In this document: piece by piece, positions 9,323-17,429 of the stretch
Numbering within the stretch: position 1 is the stretch's first letter
How the letters are laid out: each line of letters starts with the position of its first letter
Assembly (NCBI GenBank): GCA_964512995.1
Contig: CAZELM010000032.1
Location: 1 to 53,805, forward strand
DNA from: CAZELM01 sp964512995
GTDB lineage: Bacteria; CSSED10-310
Length of the DNA: 53,805 nucleotides
Reading direction: 5' to 3'
The notes under the pieces: model-generated
What the model was told of the DNA's origin: nothing
Seen by the model: only the letters and a program-made list of their open reading frames with translations
The model's database searches: none
Translations under genes and position numbers: made by a program

Positions 9323-10498
9323 GTGACAGCTGCAGAAATTTTAAAAAAACTGGAGCAACAAACGACTCTTAATAGTATGCGGATTTTGGCTGAACAGGTA
9401 TCGGATACGATTTTATTGATCGATCGTGACCATCATATTTTCTGGATCAATAAAGCTGGACGATACAGATCAAACCTGGCAGAGGAGTGGCGGCCTGATG
9501 AGCAGCCAGTTCAAACATGCCACCGTGTGATGTTCGGATGGGATTATCCATGCCAATCAAATGGAAAACTCTGTCCTCTGACCGAGTTCCCGCAATTATC
9601 CTGCGTAAGTGAAACAAAAATATTCAAGGATGGAATACTCTACCGGACACAATTGATTCCATGCCAAACGGAAAATCAGGCAACGTCATTTTATTGGGAG
9701 ATTATTCAAGAGATAGCGCCGCAGGATCGGATCGATTATTACAATGAAGAAAACAAGACCATCCCCGCTGAATTTCTGTCAATTCTCGAAAAACATTTTG
9801 ACCAGGATCCGCCCAATTGTCTTCAATTGGATGATATGCGAATTACCGGATCGATACTGTCCAACCTTATTGAAAAATTTCAGCACCCAATCAGCATGAT
9901 TCTATGTTCCAGTCATCACTTGCTCTCTCAGAAAACAGACGGAGAACATTTCCAGCAGATCCAATTGATTTATAACGAAATCTTAGCAATGAGAGCTGTT
10001 ATGTATCAGATGATGGAATTCATGGAATCTTTCAAGCTGGAATTCAATCCAATCAATGTCAATCGGTTGATCACGGATTCGTTGATCGTTGTTCTATCAC
10101 AAAGCGATTATACGCATGTGACATTTAACAACAAACTGAGTAATATTCAAGACTATATATGGGGAGATGTTATCTCATTAAAATTTACTATTCAATGTCT
10201 TCTGGGCTTGCTTCTTGAGTGTGTAATCCATAAAAAAGATCCCCGGATGATGATTCGCTCTGAGCAGACTGCCGATGGGAGTTTTGTATCCATTACTTTC
10301 GAAAGCGATGGATTGGATATTCCCGCTTCTCAACTGAACTCGCTCTGCCGAAAAGTAGAAAGCCAATCACATTCCCATGAACAATTATGCCTGTCGCTAT
10401 CCCGGTCAATTGTTCAATTTCACAATGGGACTCTGTCGATTGATTATGAACATGATCGAAGCCTGCGAATAAATATCACTTTGCCGCTTACCAAATAA
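9323..10498 (+). CDS. PAS protein with degenerate histidine-kinase core
   Basis: A 391-residue soluble protein. Residues 15-130 form a PAS-like sensor with conserved cysteines (C66, C77, C84, C94: CH...YPC...LCPL), a pattern seen in PAS proteins suspected of binding metal or responding to redox. Residues 170-250 resemble HisKA, but the position of the phospho-acceptor His seems to be Glu184 (LIEKFQHP); residues 270-391 resemble HATPase_c without the N-box Asn or canonical DxGxG. It is probably not an active kinase and may be a regulator. GTG 9323 is chosen because GAGAGG at 9308-9313 precedes it and because an upstream ATG at 9293 falls inside the sigma-54 promoter. Confidence 0.72.
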   Translation: MTAAEILKKLEQQTTLNSMRILAEQVSDTILLIDRDHHIFWINKAGRYRSNLAEEWRPDEQPVQTCHRVMFGWDYPCQSNGKLCPLTEFPQLSCVSETKIFKDGILYRTQLIPCQTENQATSFYWEIIQEIAPQDRIDYYNEENKTIPAEFLSILEKHFDQDPPNCLQLDDMRITGSILSNLIEKFQHPISMILCSSHHLLSQKTDGEHFQQIQLIYNEILAMRAVMYQMMEFMESFKLEFNPINVNRLITDSLIVVLSQSDYTHVTFNNKLSNIQDYIWGDVISLKFTIQCLLGLLLECVIHKKDPRMMIRSEQTADGSFVSITFESDGLDIPASQLNSLCRKVESQSHSHEQLCLSLSRSIVQFHNGTLSIDYEHDRSLRINITLPLTK

Positions 10499-10542
10499 CT
10501 GGGATATTTGTGTTTGACACATTTCGGACTTTTGAGGAATCA

Positions 10543-12048
10543 ATGAGTAATAAAAAAGTGAACAAGTCTACGATTTTGATTGCGGAAGATGATAAACGGT
10601 TACTGGAGATGGTCGCGATGGGGTTTTCCCGGCAAGGTTTTCATGTCTATAAAGCGGAAAATAGCAGGGAATGCTTCGAAATACTGGAAGGAGTAACGCC
10701 GGATGTCATTCTGTCCGACTTGAACCTGTCCGATTTTTCGGGAAAGGATCTGTTCTTCAGAGTTAAAAGGAAATTCGGGAATAATCGGCCATTGTTCATG
10801 CTGCTTTCAGCTCAGAATTCGGAAATGGAGATCATCGAGTGTCTTCGCCTCGGAGTAGATGATTTTATTACCAAACCATTCTCACTCAAACAATTGATCC
10901 TGAAAATATCGAACCACGTTCTTCGAGTCAGAGAGCAACAAAAGCAAATGACATGCTGCCTGGCGGGAAAGCTATGCTCTCAAGGATTGGCCGATCTCAT
11001 ACAATTTATTGAACTTGTTGAACATAGCGGAAGCCTGCTGATCGCAGATAAGGACAATGAAGGAACTGTTATATTCAATTCCGGTAAAGTGGTCGATGCA
11101 ACTTATCCGCCCCTGACAGGGCGAAATGCGGTATATGCGATGATGGCTTTAGAGGAGGGGCGTTTTTGTTTCAATAAACATCCCGTCAGTTCAGAGGTGA
11201 ACACGATCGGTCTGGATAATTATGCATTGATTCTGGAAGGAACGAAGATGATGGATGAAATCGGTAAGGAGTCATTGATCCGTTCGCTCCAGGATACGGA
11301 TTCATCTGTCCGGTTTTCTGAACCCCAAACACCATCACAATTAATACACGCATCCGGAACGTTCACTGAACCCGTTTCATATTCCTCTCCAAGAGCATAT
11401 GAATCATCACCTGACGTTCCAGAACCTCTGTTGCTTCAAGAACTAAAACCGATCAGTGCCGCACTACCCGAATGGTTTAAACAATGTATGCAGATTTCTG
11501 ATGAACTCAAGGATATCAATCCTGGTACGGTTCCTGTTCGTAACATGAAGGGTCCTCAGCTTTATACAAACTTTCAACGACTCCATCATCCGATTATGAT
11601 TCCAATGATCGGGTCGAATTTAGTGTTGGAGGCTATTTTTCGGTCATTATCTGATTTGTATACCCCCTATCCTCCGGGCACCAATACCGCACCCGTTGCA
11701 CGGATCAGTCTCAGTACGTCCAGAGTGCTATATCTGATCGGGATATCTGATGCTCAAATATCCGTCATTCCTGAACGGATTGGCCTGGTCAACCTCCCTG
11801 GAATAATCTGGATGGAAGATGAAAACCGCGAATTGATCAGGACAGCTTTGGCTACCTGGATCTGTCCAGCGATGATCGCCATCGCTTCAGATCCGACACA
11901 AATTCCGCTGGATTTATTGGACCGGAAAGATAACCGCTGGATACGAACCATCAACGCATCACCTCCAACCCGTCACAATATCATCGTCGTTCTGAGAAAA
12001 ATTTTTAAAATATTATCAGAACTGAGTGAATTCCGGGACAATCGGTAA
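10543..12048 (+). CDS. Response regulator-PATAN protein with degenerate GTPase-like C-terminus
   Basis: A 501-residue protein. Receiver domain 1-125 (acidic pocket EDD 15-17, phospho-acceptor Asp59, Lys111). Residues 137-235 are a PATAN/DUF4388 domain (LADLIQFIELVEHSGSLLI, then GKVVDATYP). A Ser/Pro-rich linker follows to about 320. Residues 345-492 align by pattern with small GTPases of the MglA/CvnD kind (ISLSTSRVLYLIG for the strand before the PGQ motif; PAMIAIASD in place of NKxD), but the P-loop is replaced by GSNLVLEAI. It would therefore not bind GTP normally. ATG 10543 has GAGG five bases upstream; GTG 10510 is possible. Probably co-transcribed with the preceding gene (44-bp gap), hence perhaps sigma-54 controlled. 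Confidence 0.78.
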   Translation: MSNKKVNKSTILIAEDDKRLLEMVAMGFSRQGFHVYKAENSRECFEILEGVTPDVILSDLNLSDFSGKDLFFRVKRKFGNNRPLFMLLSAQNSEMEIIECLRLGVDDFITKPFSLKQLILKISNHVLRVREQQKQMTCCLAGKLCSQGLADLIQFIELVEHSGSLLIADKDNEGTVIFNSGKVVDATYPPLTGRNAVYAMMALEEGRFCFNKHPVSSEVNTIGLDNYALILEGTKMMDEIGKESLIRSLQDTDSSVRFSEPQTPSQLIHASGTFTEPVSYSSPRAYESSPDVPEPLLLQELKPISAALPEWFKQCMQISDELKDINPGTVPVRNMKGPQLYTNFQRLHHPIMIPMIGSNLVLEAIFRSLSDLYTPYPPGTNTAPVARISLSTSRVLYLIGISDAQISVIPERIGLVNLPGIIWMEDENRELIRTALATWICPAMIAIASDPTQIPLDLLDRKDNRWIRTINASPPTRHNIIVVLRKIFKILSELSEFRDNR

Positions 12049-12083
12049 TACTTCACAAAACCGCCGGAAACGCAGAACCTGGA

Positions 12084-12374
12084 TCATTCAATAAACTGCT
12101 CAATGATATGAAGAAGTTCCGCTTGATAAATTTCCCGATCGTTAAAAAAAACAACCTGAATTTTATTGTTACCCAGAACTCCTTTCAAGCTATATTGCCT
12201 GGACTTTGTAACCCGGAAAAATGGGCGGGGGAAGTGTGCAAAGTATTCCAGTTTTCCCCAATTGCCCAGAAAATCGATGAATGATTTGGAGATTGTCTGA
12301 GTGAAAAAAATATCGATGATCATCGAGCCATCAAGACAATCTTCAACGATATCAATCTTTGTTACCTGCATCAT
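12084..12374 (-). CDS. Small conserved protein coupled to cysteine-desulfurase-like gene
   Basis: A 96-residue soluble alpha/beta protein with no cysteine cluster or signal peptide. Its central pattern (WGKLEYFAHFPRPFFRV ... LKGVLGNNKIQVVF) recalls a small family of uncharacterised bacterial proteins; I know of no assigned function. Its start overlaps the stop of the cysteine-desulfurase-like gene by four bases (ATGA type), so translation is coupled and it is the last gene of the leftward cluster. A functional link with that enzyme is likely but unproved. Confidence 0.65.
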   Translation of the reverse strand: MMQVTKIDIVEDCLDGSMIIDIFFTQTISKSFIDFLGNWGKLEYFAHFPRPFFRVTKSRQYSLKGVLGNNKIQVVFFNDREIYQAELLHIIEQFIE

Positions 12375-13507
12375 GATACGCCTGTAATATTCCGGAGTGC
12401 CCTGAGTAATTCTATAATTTCATCTGGGTGGTTATAACAGGAAAAACTGATACGGACCGTCCCGTCTGGAAATGTGTTCATGGGAATATGAATGAGTGGA
12501 GCACAATGCAATCCACTTCTCACCCGGATATCAAATGATTCATGAAGGATATATCCGATTTCTTTGACTGACCATCCATCGATGGTAAAGCTGATTACTC
12601 CACATGGATTTTTCTCCGGCTCTTCGCAGAATAAATGAAATCCCGGTAATTCCAGTAATGCATTGTAGAGCATATGTGTGAGCGTGGATTTATATCGACC
12701 ACGTTCTGTTGCTGATGACTCCGAAAATGTTTCAATGGCAGCAGAAAGTCCTGCGATTCCCGGATAATTGGCGGTTCCTGCCTCAAATTTTACCGGCAAT
12801 ATCTCCGGCATTGTTTTCAGTTCACTTCGAATTCCCGATCCACCAACTTTCCAGCAATTGAGATTCACTTCCGATCCGATGATCAATCCACCAATGCCAC
12901 TTGGACCATGAAGTGCTTTATGACCGGTAAAGACGAGTATCGAACGGGGGAATTTCGAAAGATCAATATCGATGGAGCCTGCGGATTGGGAAGCATCTAT
13001 GATGAGTGGTATCTCACCACCTCGGCAGATATCTTCGTAAATGGTCTGGAGATCGACAACGTGACCCGTAACATTGGAGGCATGATTGAGGACGATGAAT
13101 TGCGTTTGTGCAGTCAATTGTTTTCGAAAATGATCATAATCCAAGTGACCGATTTCGTGACATGGGATGATTTCCAGATCGATCAGATTCTCTTTATGGA
13201 GTTTGTAAAGGGGACGCAGAACGGCGTTATGTTCCAACTGTGTCGTCAGGATTTGGGCTTGCGGTTTAACAAGCCCGTGAATTGCGATGTTCAATGCTTC
13301 TGTGGAGCCAGAACAAAAAATCACACGGTCTTCATGTGACGTATGGAAAAACGAAGCGACCTTTTTTCGGCATTGAGTGAGTCCCGATACTCTGTCCGTG
13401 TTTTCGCGGAAGGCATTCTCCGGTGGAAGGCGAAGATTGTCGGACATGGCTTCTATTACCGAAATTGGTTTTGGATAACTTGTTGCTGCGTTATTGAAAT
13501 AGATCAT
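12371..13507 (-). CDS. Cysteine desulfurase-like class V aminotransferase
   Basis: A 378-residue PLP enzyme of fold type I, close to the SufS/CsdB-like branch. Visible residues: His93 (EHNAVLRP) stacking on PLP, Asp171 (DASQSAGS), Schiff-base Lys197 (TGHKALHGP), and active-site loop Cys335 (RSGLHCAPL). Known relatives take sulfur from cysteine and pass a persulfide to an acceptor. No iscU, sufE or other Fe-S assembly gene is nearby; instead it lies 22 bp after a roadblock gene and overlaps a small unknown gene. The acceptor is therefore unknown. ATG 13507 has GAAAGG upstream. Confidence 0.88.
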   Translation of the reverse strand: MIYFNNAATSYPKPISVIEAMSDNLRLPPENAFRENTDRVSGLTQCRKKVASFFHTSHEDRVIFCSGSTEALNIAIHGLVKPQAQILTTQLEHNAVLRPLYKLHKENLIDLEIIPCHEIGHLDYDHFRKQLTAQTQFIVLNHASNVTGHVVDLQTIYEDICRGGEIPLIIDASQSAGSIDIDLSKFPRSILVFTGHKALHGPSGIGGLIIGSEVNLNCWKVGGSGIRSELKTMPEILPVKFEAGTANYPGIAGLSAAIETFSESSATERGRYKSTLTHMLYNALLELPGFHLFCEEPEKNPCGVISFTIDGWSVKEIGYILHESFDIRVRSGLHCAPLIHIPMNTFPDGTVRISFSCYNHPDEIIELLRALRNITGVS

Positions 13508-13529
13508 GGATGCCTTTCTCGGTGACTAT

Positions 13530-13883
13530 TCAGACCAAGTCAGGAGACTCATCGGCAAGAATGATTCGCGCTTTAGATAGAACTTCTCCGACAATCATGT
13601 TTGGTGAGGTTATGATGACCCATACCACGTCACTTATCCAGATAAACAATGCTTTCCCGGTCTTAAATTCAAGTAACATTTTCTGAGGTGAACCCATTTC
13701 TAATCCAGAACCCATGGATGCTGATGTGGACGCCACAATCGCGGATATGGCACCGATTTGATCTGGGTCGTTCCCCGCTGTGAAGATACTGTCCAGAATA
13801 AATCCATCTGGACTCAAACAATAAACACCAGTCACTCTTGGGATTTCAATCAAAGAGTCAAGTCTGTTTATGATATCGTCCAT
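13530..13883 (-). CDS. Roadblock/LC7 domain protein
   Basis: A 117-residue single-domain roadblock/LC7 protein: helix, strand GVYCLSPDGFILDS, long middle helix, then strands KALFIWISDVVWVII and final helix. This fold dimerises and, as in MglB, acts as regulator or GAP for Ras-like GTPases, or as scaffold. It is the fifth roadblock-type gene in transcription order of the leftward cluster and stands 22 bp before the desulfurase-like gene. Confidence 0.85.
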   Translation of the reverse strand: MDDIINRLDSLIEIPRVTGVYCLSPDGFILDSIFTAGNDPDQIGAISAIVASTSASMGSGLEMGSPQKMLLEFKTGKALFIWISDVVWVIITSPNMIVGEVLSKARIILADESPDLV

Positions 13884-13972
13884 AAAAACCTATTTTCTTA
13901 TTGCTGTGAAACCGGGAACCATCACATCTTCTTGCTCCATCACCGTGGATTTTTTTTGGAGATGATGTGACG

Positions 13973-14320
13973 CTACAGCAATTTCATTAGTTCCCGGCAT
14001 TTTGTTTTTGCAGTAAAGCGAACATTACCGATAATAACCTGCTGATTTGTGACAATGGCCAGAATCATGTTACCGGAAGTGATAATAATGATTCTTCCTT
14101 TTGTAAATTCCAGAAGGTATTGTTCCAGTTGTCCAAGTTTCAGTTCTTTTCCCATCATTTCGGAAGCCTCGATCGAGCTTGCTACGATTGCTCCAATCCC
14201 ATCTACGTCTACGCCTTCTATCGATGCATATTCAATGACAAATCCATCATAGCCAACCAAAACAGCTCCGATAACACCATCTATCTTTAAGAAATCGTTC
14301 AAAATTTTTTTGATTGACAT
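13973..14320 (-). CDS. Roadblock/LC7 domain protein
   Basis: A 115-residue roadblock/LC7 protein with the usual signature: GVIGAVLVGYDGFVIEYA at the first strands, DGIGAIVASSIEASEMMG in the long helix, and IIIITSGNMILAIVTN in the last strands. A strong site (GGGGAG) precedes its ATG. A perfect 12-bp hairpin lies in the 159-bp gap between it and the V4R-like gene upstream, so its level may be set separately from the first half of the cluster. Confidence 0.88.
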   Translation of the reverse strand: MSIKKILNDFLKIDGVIGAVLVGYDGFVIEYASIEGVDVDGIGAIVASSIEASEMMGKELKLGQLEQYLLEFTKGRIIIITSGNMILAIVTNQQVIIGNVRFTAKTKCRELMKLL

Positions 14321-14366
14321 CGCAAAACTCCCCTCTGGAGTTGGGAAAGATGAACCATGAAGCTAA

Positions 14367-14400
14367 GCGCCTTACAATTACAGACAACATTGTAAGGCGC
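14367..14400. other. Perfect 12-bp intergenic stem-loop
   Basis: GCGCCTTACAAT (14367-14378) and ATTGTAAGGCGC (14389-14400) are perfect inverted arms around a 10-base loop. It lies in the gap inside the leftward roadblock/V4R cluster. No run of T follows on either strand, so it is not a classic intrinsic terminator; an RNA-processing or stability element, attenuator, or protein-binding site are open options. Confidence 0.75.
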
Positions 14401-14479
14401 GTTTATGTTTCATTGACGATCATTTAGACCGGTGTAAGCCATAATGATCCATTCTATGGATCGTTCTGTAGATTGGCAA

Positions 14480-15064
14480 TTATTTTTTTTCGACAACAAA
14501 CTCACCGAAACGTTCCCCACATTCAATCCCAGCCGTTTGGGTGCATTCATATCGACCCATGCCATTCGGATATGGCGCTGAATATGCGAGTTCGAAAAAT
14601 GCCTTGGAAACTCCCTGAATCATATATGCTTTCATCCGGGTTCCTTTTGGACCGTCCGCTTCGTAATAATCAACTGCCCGGATCACCAGCTCTTCAGCTT
14701 CACGATGTTTGACGATTCCGGATTTAGCCCATCCCCAGGCGGTGAATACCGCATATGCTCCCCTGAGAATATCCAATGCTCCTTGTGTGACCATGGGCTC
14801 TACAACACTCTTGAATTCGTCGGAAGTGATAATCCCATATCCGGTGTGGTATCCGCATTCATAGGCGGCACGAACCAGACCGGCTTCCACTTCATCCAGA
14901 CGTTCCTTGGGTGCGGCTGCAACGATCCGTTCTGCAAACATGTTCCAGAAGTCTACCGGAAGCTGGTTGACCAGGACACCAAAACTCGGAATCAATCCAT
15001 CCTCATTACCCCGAACCTGCAGATCAGCCAACGCCTTTACTACGGTATCTCTCATTACCGTCAT
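14480..15064 (-). CDS. V4R-like (4-vinyl reductase/TRAPP-fold) domain protein
   Basis: A 194-residue soluble protein. The overall order of helices and the ending (YECTQTAGIECGERFGEFVV) fit the V4R family, small-molecule-binding domains distantly related to the Bet3 subunit of TRAPP. The assignment is by pattern, not by search. Cysteines near the end (CTQTAGIEC) could hold a ligand or metal. Its ATG overlaps the stop of the second V4R-like gene (15061-15064), with GGAGG just upstream, so the two are translationally coupled and may form a heterodimer. Confidence 0.55.
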   Translation of the reverse strand: MTVMRDTVVKALADLQVRGNEDGLIPSFGVLVNQLPVDFWNMFAERIVAAAPKERLDEVEAGLVRAAYECGYHTGYGIITSDEFKSVVEPMVTQGALDILRGAYAVFTAWGWAKSGIVKHREAEELVIRAVDYYEADGPKGTRMKAYMIQGVSKAFFELAYSAPYPNGMGRYECTQTAGIECGERFGEFVVEKK

Positions 15065-15594
15065 CGTGCACCTCCGTGTGAAACGATAAATTCACTCACT
15101 TCATCGCCGGTTACTATGCTTGCAATTTCTTTGGAGTTATAGGTTCGCGGTGGAGTATTGAATGTCGCTCCAAACGCCGCGGCAATAAAACCTTGAGCAA
15201 GATAATTCAGATGATGATCGGCGGATCCGAACTTCATCTTCCATCCCTGATCAACATGAGATTTTAATAATTTGACACGTCCCCCGGTTTGATTGGCGGT
15301 GTCCTTATCGATTTTCATGACACCCAACCCAAATACACCGAAGAATTCTTCACATATTTCCAGTCGTTCGCTTACGGACTTGATGTTCTTGTTTGAAAAA
15401 TAGTTATCAAAGAACGGTCGTATTGAGTCTTCCGCACTCTCCACTAAAATCCTGGGACCTCCTAAATCACTCAATTGTTCCGCCAGTTTGATTGTGAGAG
15501 TGATATAGTGATGGCAGTGCAATACCGTTGGAATCTCGTTGATGTAATGCCGATATGTTTTATCATCAAATGTATATTTAAGATCCAATGACAT
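15061..15594 (-). CDS. V4R-like domain protein, coupled partner
   Basis: A 177-residue soluble protein similar in plan to its overlapping neighbour at 14480-15064: a helical N-terminal half with a Cys-His pair (VLHCHHY, residues about 25-31), and a C-terminal half ending in a strand-rich segment (TGDEVSEFIVSHGG) typical of V4R domains. It is 17 bp downstream of a roadblock gene and overlaps the next V4R-like gene by four bases. Ligand unknown; V4R relatives include bacteriochlorophyll 4-vinyl reductase and sensory domains binding hydrophobic compounds. Confidence 0.55.
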   Translation of the reverse strand: MSLDLKYTFDDKTYRHYINEIPTVLHCHHYITLTIKLAEQLSDLGGPRILVESAEDSIRPFFDNYFSNKNIKSVSERLEICEEFFGVFGLGVMKIDKDTANQTGGRVKLLKSHVDQGWKMKFGSADHHLNYLAQGFIAAAFGATFNTPPRTYNSKEIASIVTGDEVSEFIVSHGGAR

Positions 15595-15611
15595 GGCGTC
15601 TCACTCCCGGA

Positions 15612-16010
15612 TTATACGAAGGTTTCGAGTTCAGGTAACAGTTTTTTGCAGTTATAACGGATAATTCCCAGACTGCCGGCATCCGGTGATACCAATGCCA
15701 GGATTGCGTCTCCAACACTAACGCCCACAATGACCGCTCGGCCGTATGTGACATTCATGTCTTCAAAATTGCCCACTTCCAGTTCGTTTCCAGTGGATTC
15801 CATTGCATCGACCATGACCGCCAGGGAAGCTCCTAATGCATCCAGTTCGACCAATGAGGAGCGTTCATTTCCGGCGGAATCAATCACGAACCCATCCCGG
15901 CCAACGATTATGACCGCCTCAACACCTTTGACATCTAAAAACTTCTGCATCACATCCTGTAAACTCTTCGCACCTTCTGTCGGTTTCCGGACCTCTTTTC
16001 TCGTTGCCAT
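15612..16010 (-). CDS. Roadblock/LC7 domain protein
   Basis: A 132-residue roadblock/LC7 protein with a basic 18-residue N-terminal tail before the domain. Signature segments: GVEAVIIVGRDGFVIDSAGN, the helix LDALGASLAVMVDAME, and strands RAVIVGVSVGDAILALVS. A very good ribosome-binding site (AAAGGAGAG) precedes the ATG, suggesting it is among the better expressed genes of the cluster. Confidence 0.9.
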   Translation of the reverse strand: MATRKEVRKPTEGAKSLQDVMQKFLDVKGVEAVIIVGRDGFVIDSAGNERSSLVELDALGASLAVMVDAMESTGNELEVGNFEDMNVTYGRAVIVGVSVGDAILALVSPDAGSLGIIRYNCKKLLPELETFV

Positions 16011-16070
16011 AAATACTCTCCTTTAAAGCTTGTGATAATTATCCCAACCTATGAATCATAGGTTCCTGTC

Positions 16071-16370
16071 TCAGATTTTCCGGATTGATCTGTGCGTTAA
16101 TATCAATAAGAAATCCTGTTCCTGGGTTTCCCGAAGTTCGAGCCGCCCAAAATCAGCATCGATGATGAGCTCCCCGGGTTCGTCATCCATGATAAATCCC
16201 AGATTCTTACCGGTAATAAACATTCTCATTGCCATCGCTGTTATTTTTTCTATATCTGTCGGGACAGAAGTAAACCAGTGAACCGGCAATCCTTCGGAGT
16301 TGATGGAAATGATCGCTTCAATTCCCGGATCCTGATTAAAAATGGCGTGCAATTTTTCTTCTGCTATCAT
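16071..16370 (-). CDS. Short roadblock-like protein
   Basis: A 99-residue protein with the start of a roadblock fold (GIEAIISINSEGLPVHWF), a shortened central helix (KITAMAMRMFITGKNLG) and a terminal strand pair (RLELRETQEQDFLLILTH). It lacks the last helix of full roadblock domains, so it is a short or divergent member. GGGAG precedes the ATG; the preceding gene ends 12 bp upstream. Confidence 0.65.
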   Translation of the reverse strand: MIAEEKLHAIFNQDPGIEAIISINSEGLPVHWFTSVPTDIEKITAMAMRMFITGKNLGFIMDDEPGELIIDADFGRLELRETQEQDFLLILTHRSIRKI

Positions 16371-16382
16371 ATCGATCTCCCG

Positions 16383-17429
16383 TTATGGATTGCATATCCT
16401 GCATGGATGTAATCTTGCTTGTATGACCGCCTTCCGGGTTTCATACCATGTCAAGCGCTTCGTATTCGTCGATCCCAATAAACGGCACGATGGGAGATGG
16501 AATATTTCTGATCCTGCTTTTGAGACGAACTTTCCTTTCACGATCAATTTGGGGTGGTTCAACCAGCTATCGCGAAAAAAGCCGGAAGCAGGAGTATCCA
16601 GGACAGGGGATCCCCATAGACTACCTGTTCTTTTGAACCGATTTTTCATCCCATGTTTGATGCATATATAAGAAAAATATGACAAAGACGGGGATCTATT
16701 TCCCGCTCTGGTTGATATGGCCAGAATAAGGGGAGTGCCATCGATCACGCCAAACAATACCGAACTGCTTTTTCCAGAGAAAGTCACGTTGGAAATTGAA
16801 GCTGATTTCAGTGACTTCATCTCAGTCCCAATAGCCGCATGGTATTGGCTCAACCGGAGTGCGATTCCTTCTGCTGTTTCAGACTGATCAGATAAACCCA
16901 GAATAAATCCCTCATTGTCGATACATGCCACGCATTCGATGTTTTCTGATAAGCTGACAGCGTGATTGAGCAGATCCGCTTCATAATTCACAGATGGATC
17001 ATCAATACCATTGCCTTCAAAGAAAAAATAGTGTGACAGAACGTTAAGGGATCGTTCAGAGAAAAGGCGCATCAACCGAACGATTTCTTCTTGTTGGCGA
17101 TCCCGTTGTTCAGTCTGAATCGGCCATTTTATTATCGGGAATAAGGTATGCTCATTCAACTGAATGCATGAGATGGCTTCCCACACATCATCGGATTCGC
17201 AGAGCCCGAACGTATTTTTTTTGTGTTCTTCCGGTACGAAGGCACACTGTTGATTGTATTTCCAAGCGGATGTCTGAGAGGTTTGCTCTTCAGATGAGGT
17301 GCTGAAAAAAATGGATTGTCTGAAACCGATTTGAAACGTGATGTTATCCATCCGGCAGGCACTGTGTCGCATTGCTTCGTTTATAATTGCTCTTGCTGTT
17401 TCCAATAATGCATGATCGATAAATTCCAT
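16383..17429 (-). CDS. Roadblock-like protein with C-terminal Ada-type zinc domain
   Basis: A 348-residue protein, first gene of the leftward cluster. Residues 1-135 are a helical/strand region with no clear match. Residues about 150-260 resemble a roadblock domain (NIECVACIDNEGFILGLS ... VLFGVIDGTPLILAIS). Residues 300-348 match the small metal-binding domain related to the N-terminus of Ada (FHLPSC ... HPCRIC), with probable zinc ligands His311, Cys315, Cys343 and Cys346. That domain also ends some secreted nucleases and mediates contact or DNA binding. The fusion is unusual. GGAGG lies eight bases before the ATG. Confidence 0.65.
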   Translation of the reverse strand: MEFIDHALLETARAIINEAMRHSACRMDNITFQIGFRQSIFFSTSSEEQTSQTSAWKYNQQCAFVPEEHKKNTFGLCESDDVWEAISCIQLNEHTLFPIIKWPIQTEQRDRQQEEIVRLMRLFSERSLNVLSHYFFFEGNGIDDPSVNYEADLLNHAVSLSENIECVACIDNEGFILGLSDQSETAEGIALRLSQYHAAIGTEMKSLKSASISNVTFSGKSSSVLFGVIDGTPLILAISTRAGNRSPSLSYFSYICIKHGMKNRFKRTGSLWGSPVLDTPASGFFRDSWLNHPKLIVKGKFVSKAGSEIFHLPSCRLLGSTNTKRLTWYETRKAVIQARLHPCRICNP

